Positions 49,089 through 60,245 of a DNA stretch of 64,000 nt are shown here, piece by piece. Under the pieces are notes generated by a model. That model had not been told where the DNA came from and searched no databases. It saw nothing but the letters and a program-made list of their open reading frames with translations. Each line of letters starts with the position of its first letter. The stretch's first letter is position 1. Source of the DNA: Chrysoperla carnea (Eukaryota > Arthropoda > Insecta > Neuroptera > Chrysopidae); contig NC_058339.1 in NCBI RefSeq assembly GCF_905475395.1, positions 49,795,172 to 49,859,171 of the forward strand, in the 5' to 3' direction. The translations under genes were made by a program, and so were the position numbers.

Positions 49089-49628
49089 CAAGTGAAAACA
49101 AACAATTGACTGAGTTAATTGTTGAAATACCATGTATAGGCAGTGTTGATTACTCTTTCACATTACACATACATATATGTCACACATATACCACTAGTTC
49201 GATTTACATCTAGGCATATAAATATCGCGAGTATGACAAAGTACATGCGTTAAGCAATGCATCTAAATAAGAGATATTATAGATGTTATATGAAATTGCA
49301 AAAAAAGACTTGTATCGTGGCTTCGATGTCTTTTCAGCTATACAACAGTTCTTCTGGTGTGTGCCTGCATAGAGTGGGAGAGAACACATGTATATAATAC
49401 TGCTCACTTAGATGGATTATATAAAAATTTCAGCTTGATATGTTTTTTCGTTTTTTAGTTATCGTGATGACAGATGGACAGACGACAGACAGACAGACCG
49501 AAAATGGACTAATTTAATGATTTTATGAACACCTATGACAAAATTTTGTTCATAGCATCAATATTTTTAAGCGTTACAAACTTGGGACAAAACTTAGTAT
49601 ACCTTGGTATATTTCATATACATAAACT
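49089..49628 (-). repeat. R1 copy with its middle replaced by a foldback-family copy
   Basis: The ends 49089-49192 and about 49425-49628 are R1 (AACAAACAATTGACTGAGTT end; CTTAGTATACCTTGGTATAT end). The middle 49193-49424 is related to the foldback element at 51861-52130 (CTAGTTCGATTTACATCTAG, then ACATGCGTTAAGCAATGCAT). Confidence 0.7.
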
Positions 49629-49642
49629 AAAGTACATAAACA

Positions 49643-50880
49643 AAAAATCGAAAAAAATTTATGGTTTCTGATTTGAATGAAACTTAGTATATAAGGTAAT
49701 TTTGACCCAAAAATTCAAAAATCGTATTCATTTGTTGATTGAAAGCATAGTTTTAGAAATATCACCCATTTTCTCATATTTTGGCTCGATATCTCCGAAA
49801 CTAGTTGCCTAACCGTTATATTAATACCATTTTTGTAATTTATGGATCAAAATTACCTTATAAACAGAGTTTTATCGAAATCGGAGCCAATATTTTTTTT
49901 TCGATTTTTTCGATTTTTGTAAAGGGGTACACCCCTTAAAAAAATTCCAAAAAATCGAAAAAAATTTATGGTTTCTGATTTGGATAAAACTTAGTATATA
50001 AGGTAATTTTGACCCAAAAAATTCAAAATTCGTATTCATTTGATGATTGGAAGCATAGTTTTTGAAATATCACCCATTATCCCATATTTTGGCTCGATAT
50101 CTCCGAAACTAGTTTCCTAATCGTTACATAAATACGATTTTTGTAAATTATGGGTCAAAATTACCTTATAAACAGAGTTTGATCGAAATCGGAGCCAATA
50201 TTTTTTTTTCAATTTTTTCGATTTTTGTAAAGGGGTACCCCTTAAAAAAATTCCAAAAAATCGAAAAAAATTTATGGTTTCTGATTTGGATAAAACTTAA
50301 TATATAAGGTAATTTTGACCCAAAAAATTCAAAAATCGTATTCATTTGATGATTGAAAGCATAGTTTTTGAAATATCACCCATTATCCCATATTTTGGCT
50401 CGATATTTCCGAAACTAGTTTCCTAATCGTTATATAAATACGATTTTTGTAAATTATGGGTCAAAATTACCTTATAAACAGAGTTTTATCGAAATCGGAG
50501 CCAATATTTTTTTTTCGATTTTTTCGATTTTTGTAAAGGGGTACCCCTTAAAAAAATTCCAAAAAATCGAAAAAAATTTATGGTTTCTGATTTGGATAAA
50601 ACTTAATATATAAGGTAATTTTGACCCAAAAAATTCAAAAATCGTATTCATTTGATGATTGAAAGCATAGTTTTTGAAATATCACCCATTATCCCATATT
50701 TTGGCTCGATATCTCCGAAACTAGTTTCCTAATCGTTACATAAATACCATTTTTGAATTTTTAGGGTCAAAATTATCTTATAAACAGAGTTTTATCAAAA
50801 TCAGAGACAAAAAAATTTTCTCGATTTTTTCGATTTTGTAAAAAGGGGTACCCCTTAAAAAAATTCCAAAAAATCGAAAA
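49643..50880. repeat. Tandem array, four units of ~306 bp
   Basis: Units start near 49643, 49950, 50256 and 50562 (landmark TTTATGGTTTCTGATTTG at period 306-307). Each has TTTTGGCTCGATATCTCCGA, CCTTATAAACAGAGTTT and a junction palindrome AAGGGGTACCCCTT (the first unit has GGGGTACACCCC). Units 2-4 are more alike than unit 1. It is A/T-homopolymer-rich, non-coding and satellite-like, and lies between two R1 copies. Confidence 0.88.
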
Positions 50881-50988
50881 TAATATAATAATAATTTTGA
50901 ATGGAATACGCAAAGTAGAGCTGCCTATTCGTTCAAATAAATTTTAGTAATTTTTTTATTATTGAATAGTTTAAATATTTATGAATAA

Positions 50989-51550
50989 ACAAATGAAAAC
51001 AAACAATTGACTGAGTTAATTGTTGAAATACCATGCATAGTCAGTGTTGATTTCTTTATCACATTACACATACAAACATGTGACACATACATAACTGATA
51101 ATTAAGTATAGTACATATTATAAAATTTCCGCCTAATTGGCGCCCTCACGGGTAAACAGTGATGTTTACGAAAAAATGTTACAAACAAAAGTTGTTAAAT
51201 TTTTGATAAGGAACATTTTTTACATTTAAACTTTTGTTCTATCTCTATCGGTTTACAAGATGGGTCCTACGGACCCAAGACCCAATAGACCTATGATGCT
51301 CATTTACGAACTTGACCTCACTTTTTACGTCCTGAGTACGCTGTAAAAATTTCAGCTTGATATCTTTTTTCGTTTTTGAATTATCGTGTCCACAGACGGA
51401 CGGATGGACGGACAACCGGAAATGGACTAATTAGGTGATTTTATGAACACCTATGACAAAATTTTTTTCCTAGCATCATTATTTTTAAGCGTTACAAACT
51501 TGGAACTAAACTTAATATACTATGCATATTTCATATATACGTGGTATAAA
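50989..51550 (-). repeat. R1 dispersed repeat, full-length copy
   Basis: It runs from the AACAAACAATTGACTGAGTT end to TTTCATATATACGTGGTATA. Blocks are in the same order as the other full copies; the short frame within it is not coding. Confidence 0.8.
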
Positions 51551-51860
51551 AATATGCGACACTGTGCTGTACATCAGATATATTTGGTGGGGAATATTTT
51601 AAAAGGGGTGGAGTATAACCGAGTGGGATGAGTCTCACTCAGGGGGAAGAGGCAGGGTATCATTGTGCCTACTTTCTATTGGCTGTTAACTAGGCGCATG
51701 CCTCGCAAGTTAAGAAAGCTTAACTCGAAAATACGTCGATTAATTTTAGTTTTTTAATGCCATAACTGCTACACTATTGATTTTAGCGAAAAAAGATCGA
51801 AAGAATTTTTGTAAAGAATGAAATTTCCTATTAATATACAATATAATAATATTAATATAC
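51551..51860. other. Intergenic stretch
   Basis: No feature recognised; about 51600-51720 is less AT-rich than the surroundings. Confidence 0.4.
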
Positions 51861-52130
51861 TAATCGTTCAGTTTACATCTGGGCATAGACGTCTACCACG
51901 AGTATGACAGAGTACATGCGTTAAGCAATGCATGTAAGTAAGAGGTATTATAGATGCGTTATATGAAATTGCAAAGTATGTCTTACAACTCCAAGCGTCT
52001 TACAACTAACTCAACGTCTATCGAAGCTTCAACACATGCCTATAACACCTCTTTCTTAGATACATTGCTTAACGCATGTATTCTGTTATACTCGTGGTAG
52101 GCCTATACCTAGATGTAAACTGAACACTAG
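51861..52130. mobile_element. 270 bp foldback element
   Basis: The left half (CTAATCGTTCAGTTTACATC, then GAGTATGACAGAGTACATGC) and right half (GATGTAAACTGAACACTAG, with GCATGTATTCTGTTATACTC inside) are reverse complements over ~100 bp per arm around a ~60 bp loop. A related sequence sits inside R1 at 49193-49424. Confidence 0.8.
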
Positions 52131-52245
52131 GTATAATTTTATCAAATTTTAAATAATTAAGATACAATAAAATTTTACAGTTTATTTTACCATAAATATA
52201 AATACATATAACGAAAATATTTTGTTATTTACTCGTCTTAACAAT

Positions 52246-55200
52246 TTATTTTTCTTTATTATGTGTTCGCTTATGTTGTGATAAATGTTTACTTGACATA
52301 AATTTTTTTTCACATAAATTACAACAATAGGGTCTTTCTCCTAAAAAAATTAATAAGAATTAATACATATTAAATTGTTTTTCAAGTATTGTTAATAAAT
52401 GGTGTAATGTAATAAGTCGTTAATTAAGATCCTGCTATTACTAGAAACAAACGACTAAAATCAAGAAAATATTGCTTTTATAAATTTTGAGCATTGAAAA
52501 CCTTGAAAAATAATTTCAGCTTCATATTCGTACGAATAATATTTTTTTATTAATTGTAGGTATAGTGTAAGAGGTAGCAACGTTACAAAACAGTGAATTT
52601 CAGGTCGACTGGATTTTTTCTATTTCTTTTTTATTATTGAAATTTGATATAAAAATAAAGTGGTAACAGAGAGCAGTGTCGTTTACTGCGTTAAGTAGGA
52701 GTGCGCATTATTCCTCTGCAGGTAAAAATGGCGATTTTAAAATTATTTAAACACAATTTTTGAAGTAAAACTTCTTTAGACACACTTGACCTGGAGAATG
52801 TATGAATAGAATGTTAATGTTACGAAAATGTATGATCAATCTTGAGAGGGAGATATAAGTGAAAATTGAAAGAGAGAGAGAGTTACGTTTCAATACATAA
52901 CAACATCCATGTGTGATTTTACTAAACTGTTTCCCGCCACGGCACTGATAAACTTTATAAGGTTTATGTATTACACCAATCCGGACGAAGTGTTCGGATT
53001 ACGACTGAACGTGTCGGACTACTGAATGATCGGTTTACTGAGACTCTCCTGTATTTACTATTAAATTTTATTTTACTGATTGCTCCTAAATTATTGAACA
53101 TTGGTAGAAGTATAAGAGGAAAGAACTTTTTTTACAAAACACCCCACAAATATTCTTGAATATTACCTGTATGTGTTCGTGTGTGTATAACAAGAGACTC
53201 TGGTCTAGCAAAACTGGCATCACAAAGTGTACAAATATATGGCTTTTCTCCTGTATGTGTATGCATATGAAATTTTAATTGTTTATTTGAACTAAAACTC
53301 TTATCACATTCTGTACATGAATACGGACGCTCTCCAGTATGTTTTCGTTTATGTACTGTTAAGCTGTAGCATTGACTAAAACTATCTCCACAAATAGTAC
53401 ATAAATAAGGTTTTTCACCAGTATGCACACGCATATGACATTGAAGTTCTGATGGAAACAAAAATGATTTGGAACAAATTGTACAAACAAAACTTTTTAT
53501 ACCAATATGGTACTTCATATGTGCTGATAATCCACTAGAATCTGGATATCGCTTACCGCACGATGAGCATATGTATGGTTTTTCACCTGAAGTGTAAAAA
53601 TATAAATGTCATGACAACGTTTGACGAATATACAAAAAAATATTGACGGAACTTTCGAATAAGGCCTTTCTCCAATGAGCTTCAAATTTTGTTACTAATT
53701 TCTGTTACTATATTATAATTTTAAAGTTCAAGGTTGTTGTCTCCCAACACCATTGTAGATATCTCTCTTCAACCACCAATAGTCTAACTGTAGTCTTTTC
53801 TATTCAAAAATAAAATTGATTAACCTTTCGTTAGTATATCTCAACAATGAAACGGTCAATAATGTCGGTTTTTCTTTTTTTAACTAGGTCAGTCAGTTTT
53901 CTGAAAATTCCCGAAGGTTAGTTTTTTTTCAGAATTAAAGAACACACAACCTCTCCTATGCTCTCATCGTGAATTATATGAATTTTAATTAAATTTATCT
54001 CGAATTAGGTCAATCGACTTCAAATTTTTATGATAATTGTATTATAATAACCTTAATAAGTATAATAACAAATGAAAACTAACAATTGACTGAGTTAATT
54101 GTTAAAATACCATGCATAGACAGTGTTGGTTACTCTATCACATTACACATACATACATGTCACACATACATAATCTTCTGATATTCCCATATAATACATA
54201 CTATACAATTTAGGCCTAATTTGCGTCCTCACGGGTAAACAGTGATGTTTACGAAAAAATGTTTCAAACAAAAGTTGGTTATTCTTTTATAAGAAATATT
54301 TTTTACAATAAAACTTTGGTTCTATCTCTAACGGTTTACAAGATGTGTCCTACGGACCCAAGACCCAATTGACCTATGTTGCTCATTTACGAACTTGACC
54401 TCATTTTTTACGTCCTGAGTACGCTGTAAAAATTTCAGCTTGATATCTTTTTTCGTTTTTGAGTTATCGAGTTGACAGACGGACGGACGGACAACCGAAG
54501 ATCGACTAATTAGGTGATTTTATGAACACCTATAACAAAATTTTGTTCGTAGCATCAATATTTTTAAGCGTTACAAACTTTGGACTAAACTTAGTATACT
54601 TTGCATATTGCATATATGCATGGTATAAAAATTAGAATTTTCTGATACAATTCTCATAGCGAGACAATAGCCATGAAATTTAATATTTTTCAAAACAATT
54701 TTCAGCATAAGAAAATCTAAAAATCTAAAACCTAAACCCAAACAAATTTTAGGATGATATGAGTTGGTTTGGGTACCAGAAAATAGTGAAGTTTATTTTT
54801 GGCATGTTTTGAAAATATTTAGAAGCTTATGTAAAACGGCCTTAAACGAACTTCTCAACAAAATATTATTATTATATATACCGGTATGAATTCTTAAATG
54901 GCGATTTCGATCACCAGCTCCAGCAAAACTTTTATCACAAAACTTGCATTTATATGGCTTGTTAATCATGTGTGTGTTAAAATGTCGTTTTAAACTGTGC
55001 GAGTTATCAAAAATCTTTGGACACTTAGGACAACTAAAATTGTCAAATTTTTGATGTTTCAACATATGCATTTCTAGATCTACTTCAAATTCAAAGTATT
55101 TATCACACTGAGAACATGGGAGTCCATCTGTTTTGTCGTCTTTGGTTTTCACACTTAATTTTTGTTTATCTTTTTGTTTCGTTTTTTTATTAGATTTATT

Positions 55201-55970
55201 TTTTCTCAAAATTACAGGCTCATTGTTACATTGATCAGAGATATCACAATCGTTATCTTCATGAACTGAATCATTGTTTTCGATCTTTAATCTTTCACTT
55301 AAAGGTTGGTCATCAAAATCAAAAGACGGACTATTATTCACTGCGTTAGAACTTTTATTTTCAAAATTATTATTTTTTTTCTTAGAAATATCGAAAATAG
55401 TTTTAGTTGCATTTACATTAGTTTCAGAAAAACCATCTACTTTACTTAGCTTTGTTTTCGCAACATTAAGTATATCATTAATTTTAAGTTTATTATTTTC
55501 ATCACATGTATCCGAGTTATCATCATTTATATTATAAGAACTCTCAGATTTAATATCGATATCGTTTATATCTAAATTTTCGGTTTTATGTAATCGAATG
55601 TTTGAAACTTTATTTTGAAATATAACAGGTGTTTTGTCAATTCCTCTAAGTTGTAACAAAATTTTTTGAGATACTTCACATTGTTTTCGAAATTCAAATG
55701 CATTATTCAGTTTATTAACACAATCAAGGCAAATTAATTTTGGTAAATCATCCTCTATGTCAATCTAAAATTAATTTTTGTTTATCAATAATAAAACATT
55801 TTTGGTTTATTAATTAAAGGTATCATTGTACTTACTTGTATTGAAGTGCATTCTTTTAATAAATCTATAATGCGAAAAATAGTTTGTAAATTATCTTTAT
55901 CTGTCAAACAGGTTCTACAAATTTTCTGAAAATTTATTTGTAAATTTGGTAATCGTAAATTTTCGTTCAT
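52246..55970 (-). CDS. Z11: ZAD-C2H2 zinc-finger transcription factor, 9 fingers
   Basis: The exons (minus) are 55836-55970, 54882-55764, 53167-53586 and 52246-52340, giving 510 residues. Exon 1 starts [20 protein letters not shown]. Exon 2 opens I-D-I-E-D-D-L-P with ICLDC and has no early Met, so an ATG-based gene call would miss its ZAD half. The linker has IDIKSESS and [16 protein letters not shown]1 has [18 protein letters not shown]3 is AGAGDRNRH. Exon 3 is nearest Z4 (F4 identical), but F7 carries SSNKQLKF and F6 QCYSLTV. The last exon ends THNKEK. Introns 2 and 3 are 1295 and 826 bp; intron 2 contains a full R1 copy. A stop-overlapping AATAAA follows the coding region. The frame is intact. 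Confidence 0.88.
54066..54632 (-). repeat. R1 dispersed repeat, full-length copy in Z11 intron 2
   Basis: It runs from the CAATTGACTGAGTTAATTGT end to the CATATATGCATGGTATAAAA end. It lies wholly within the intron, in the same strand sense as the gene. Confidence 0.8.
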
Positions 55971-56100
55971 TTCGTAAATCTGTATTTAACACTTTTAAAT
56001 TATTAGAAAGAAAGTAACATAGTAGAACTGTCTAATTCTAAATGAAAGTATTATAAATATAAAATTCATATTCTTTCCAGGATTCCGTACCGCAATAATT

Positions 56101-56633
56101 ATACCATGTATATATAAAATATACATAGTATATTAAGTTTAGTCCCAAGTTTGTAACGCTTAAAAATATTGATGCTACGAAAAAAATTTTGGTATAGGTG
56201 TTCATAAAATCACCTAATTAGTCCATTTCCGGTTGTCTGTCTGTCTATCATCACGATTACTCAAAAAAGAAAAGAGATATCAAGCTGAAATTTTTATAGC
56301 GTGCTGAGGGCGTAAACAGTGAGTTCGTATGAGCAACATAGGTCAATTGGGTCTTGGGTCTGGGTTGACCCATCTTGTAAACCGTTAGTGATAGAACAAA
56401 AGTTTAAATGTAAAAAATGTTTCTTATAAAAATATAAACAACTTTTGTTTGAAACATTTTTTCGTAAACATCACTGTTTACCCGTGAGAGCGCAAATTGT
56501 ATAGTATGTTTGTTATAGCTATTAAGTTATATATGTGTGACATGTATATATGTGTAATGTGACAGAGTAATCAAAACTGTTTATACATGTTATTTCAACA
56601 ATTAACTCAGTCAATTGTTTGTTTTCACTTGTT
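56101..56633 (+). repeat. R1 dispersed repeat, full-length copy upstream of Z11
   Basis: It starts ATACCATGTATATATAAAAT and ends TTGTTTGTTTTCACTTGTT. It lies ~130 bp upstream of the Z11 start codon, in opposite orientation to the copy in Z11 intron 2. Confidence 0.8.
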
Positions 56634-57000
56634 AAATATTAGATTATAAGATACAATATACTTAGTCTCTGATAATATTTTATACCACTTTTCATGAGTT
56701 CTAGGCGTACCAATTAATTTGAATGAACTGCTATAATACAAAAGGATTTTTTACTGTCAAAATATAATTTTTCATTAGCCCACCGTTGAAAAAATAAATT
56801 GAACACAAACACAAAAATGTTCGTGAAATTGACCCCGATGAAGAAGCGAAATGATGATATGGAAAAGGGTAATTGTACTATTACAACTACATGTTTGCAC
56901 TTTTTTTTATGTTTGTAATACATATACTGTTTGAAGCCATATCGTTAGTTATTTATGTTATATAAATATTATATTATATAAATATTAAAGTAAGGAAAGT
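56634..57000. other. Intergenic stretch
   Basis: AT-rich; no gene or repeat recognised. Confidence 0.4.
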
Positions 57001-57156
57001 TCTTATGTATAAAACAAAGAGGGGTTGTATATGTGTATACATTAACCCAACCTGTCAGATTCATCACTTGAAGTTGTACACATATAACACCAATCACGCA
57101 CAGTAACACATAACCATAACACACAGCACACATCCCCTCTTTGTCTTATACATAAT
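57001..57156. mobile_element. Small foldback element
   Basis: TTATGTATAAAACAAAGAGG (57003) mirrors CCTCTTTGTCTTATACATAA (57136). The hairpin spans ~155 bp with a TG/CA-rich loop. Confidence 0.65.
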
Positions 57157-57321
57157 AACGTCTATTGAAAACTCTTCTTACTTCATATATTTATATGGCT
57201 AACGAGATAGCTTACAATCGGTATAAGGAAACACATGGTGGAAAGGCAATATTAAACAAGTAAATGAAAATTATTTATTTTTTATTATTATTTAACTTAT
57301 TTAGTAAAAAATTAACAAGTT

Positions 57322-60245
57322 TTACCTTCCTTTATTATGTGTTCGTTTATGTTGATATACATCTTTGCTTGATTTAAAAGTCTTTTCACAAATCTTACAA
57401 GAATACGGCCTCTCCCCTAAAATAAAATTAAAATCAATGAATTATAGTTGTATTTTCAATAAAGGGTTTTTTTGTAATATTAGTGAAAAACAATTAAAAA
57501 ATTTTTGCTAATTTAACTAAGTGATTTGGATAACAAACTACCTTAAATTGTGTAACAACATTTTATTTTTGAAACACATTTTGAAAAATAGTAGACTGTG
57601 ACCGAAAGAGCAATATCTTTCTATTTTCCTTGGATAGTAAAAATATTTTATGGAAGACATTCCTCCACAATAAGTTACACTTAGATGGTTGGTTAATTAG
57701 TTTATATTGGCTGTCTACAAAGGACTCTTAGGCTATAGAGCCCATTCTCCTCAATCATTTTCACAGGCTAAGTGCATCTCCTTCATGCATATACCATGCA
57801 CTACACCAGCCTATCACAACTATTAATTAAATTCATTTTTGTTGTGACGGCAGGAATCGAACCCGTTAACCTAGGCATACCGCGAACGGAATTGGTTACG
57901 TTTTAACATATTGAGTTTTTAAGTAACTTACACTTACTAATAACAAATACTGACGTAGTTAATAGGGAATATTAATTAATTTTTTTATATTTTTAATTCA
58001 TTGTTTATACCGTTATAACAAAGTAAAAAATATAAATACTGCTTAAAAATGCTGTATTTAATTGTAAAAAAATATTTAAAATACATTATAATTTTGAGAT
58101 ATTTAACGCAGTTTTTTGGCGCTCTGTTGATGACGTATAAGTACGTGATCTGTCAATTGGTGACAGTTCAATGTATAATTTACACTTTAAAAAATGAATT
58201 TACTACACAGAATTTACACTCGTTATTATTAAGTTTTCTAATAAAAAGCCGTAGAATAGTATAATTTAATGAAATACCATATAAAATGTAAGTAATTAAT
58301 ATCATACAGTATGTCAACAAATTTGACAAGCCCGTACTTTGATGTCACGTCCGTATAAAAATTTGAATTTCCGTTTTAGAAATTTTTAAATGCCCTCACT
58401 GAATTTGTACTTTTATTAATTAATTTTAAGTAATTAAAAATATATTAATTACGAAAAAAATGATTTAGTTGAAATGTCCAGTCATTAAAGTTACGGAAGA
58501 AAAATATTTGAACCAAATTTAAATTTCATTAAAATTCCCTATTCAAATAATCGAATATTTATCTCACTGCATTAAAAATCGTATAGGGGGTTTTTTTTTC
58601 TAAAAATTTTATTTTCTAACACTATATTGTCTGAAACTCTAAATGTATACAGTATATAAATCTTACCAGTATGTGATCGGGTGTGCACAACAAGATAATC
58701 TGATCTTGTAAAGGCCATATCGCATATTTTACACACATATGGCTTTTCACCTGTATGAGAACGCATATGAACTTTTAAATGTTTATTTAAGAGAAAACTC
58801 TTTTCACATTCTGTACATGGAAATGGACGTTCTCCTGTATGTTTTAGTTTATGTAGTTTTAATCCGTTCGAATGACTAAAGCTTTTTCCACATTCTGTAC
58901 ATAAATAAGGTTTTTCACCAGAATGAACTCGTATATGACTTTGAAGATCTGACGAAAACATAAATGATTTAGAGCAAACTGTACAGATGAATTTTTTAAC
59001 ATCAAGATGATATTTCATATGACGTGATAATTTACTTGAATCTGCAAATCGTTTACCACATGATGAACATATGAAAGGTTTTTCACCTAAATTAAAAAAC
59101 AAAGACTGTTACTTTTTTTTTGAAACTTTTTGTTTAAAATACATCTAATTACCCGTATGAATTCGTAAAATATGTCGATTACGATCACATGATCCTGCGA
59201 AGCTTCTATCACAAACATTGCATTTGTACGGTTTGTTAATCATGTGGGTATTAAAATGCTGTTTTAAATTTTTTTCGTTTTCGAAAGTTCTTGAGCATTT
59301 AGGACAAGTATTATCATTATATTTTTGATGTTTTAGCATATGAATTTCCAAATCTACATCTAATTCAAAACATTTTTTACATTGTGGGCATGGTAGTCCA
59401 TTTTGAATTGTATCATCATCTTTTATCACCTCCAATTTATTCTTGTCCTTTTGTTTACTAGATTTTTTATTACCTTTGGTACTTTTTTTACCTTTATTTT
59501 TTCTTAACTTTACAATTTCATCACTACTTTTATTGGAAACTTCACAATGGTTGTCTTCAGGAGTTGATTCACTGTTTTCTAACTTTAGTCTTTTGTTTAA
59601 CGGTTGCTCATCAAGGTCAGAAGAAAGTAAACTATTCTTCCCAATATTAGTATTTGTACTATCTAAGTTAATATTTTGTTTCTTTGAAGCATCCAAATTA
59701 TTTTTATTTTCGCTTGTTTCAATAAAATCATCTTCATTATTAAACGGTTTAATATTCACATAACTAAATACACTGTTAATTTTATATTTATTGTTTTCAT
59801 TGCATGTATCGGAATTATCCTCGTTTATATTATAAGAATCCTCGGATTTAATGTCGATTTCATTTGCTTCTAATTGTTGAGAATTTAAACCATTGCTTTC
59901 AAGTTTAACAGGCGTTACTCCAAATTCTCTGAGTTGGGACAAAATTTTTTGAGACACTTCACATTGTTTTTTAAATTCAAACGCAGTATTTAGTTTGTTA
60001 GTACATTCAATGCAAATTAATTTTGGTAAATCGTCCTCCAGATCAATCTAGAAAATAAAGCCAATTTTTTAAAAATTAAATATTAATGTGTTGATATTTA
60101 CTATACTTACTTGTATTGAAGTGCATTCTTTTAATAAATCTACAAGACGGAAAATTGCTTGTAAGTTATGTTTTTCTATTAAACAAGTTCTACAAATATT
60201 CTGAAAATTTGCTTGTATATTTGATAATCGAATATATTCATCCAT
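57322..60245 (-). CDS. Z12: ZAD-C2H2 zinc-finger transcription factor, 9 fingers
   Basis: The exons (minus) are 60111-60245, 59153-60047, 58667-59086 and 57322-57416, giving 514 residues. Exon 1 starts MDEYIRLSNIQANFQNICRT. Exon 2 opens I-D-L-E-D-D-L-P with ICIEC; it has no Met until MSQ-like positions past the ZAD, so ATG-based calls lose its start. The linker has PVKLESN, IDIKSEDS and DLDEQPLNKRL, then a very Lys-rich block (KNKGKKSTKGNKKSSKQKDK). F3 has one extra residue between the zinc histidines (H-I-L-R-I-H), a tolerated but unusual H-x4-H spacing in this cluster. F4 is SSKLSRH, F5 FSSDLQS; F6-F8 are close to Z9. Intron 3 (1250 bp) holds an R3 element and a SINE-like stretch. The frame is intact. 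Confidence 0.88.
57700..57905 (-). mobile_element. Probable tRNA-derived SINE in Z12 intron 3
   Basis: On the minus strand there is a tRNA-like 3' half with a perfect box B (GGTTCGATTCC, near 57849-57859), preceded by TATGCCTAGGTTAACG and followed by a ~110 bp body unrelated to a tRNA. No complete tRNA cloverleaf is present. The body faintly resembles about 33230-33370. It is antisense-neutral intronic DNA. Confidence 0.5.
57965..58539. mobile_element. R3 element, complete copy in Z12 intron 3
   Basis: It is 575 bp, flanked by TA on both sides (57963-57964 and 58540-58541). The ends, GGGAATATTAAT and ATTAAAATTCCC, are slightly decayed from the 33518 copy. The interior is nearly identical to the other copies. 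Confidence 0.8.

Noticed and set aside
49643-50880. Regularly spaced repeats resembling an array of the CRISPR type
   Set aside because: The units are 306 bp head-to-tail copies with no unique spacers, in a eukaryotic genome.
57840-57900. tRNA gene suggested by GGTTCGATTCC
   Set aside because: There is no 5' acceptor stem, D arm or anticodon stem that pairs; it fits a tRNA-derived SINE.
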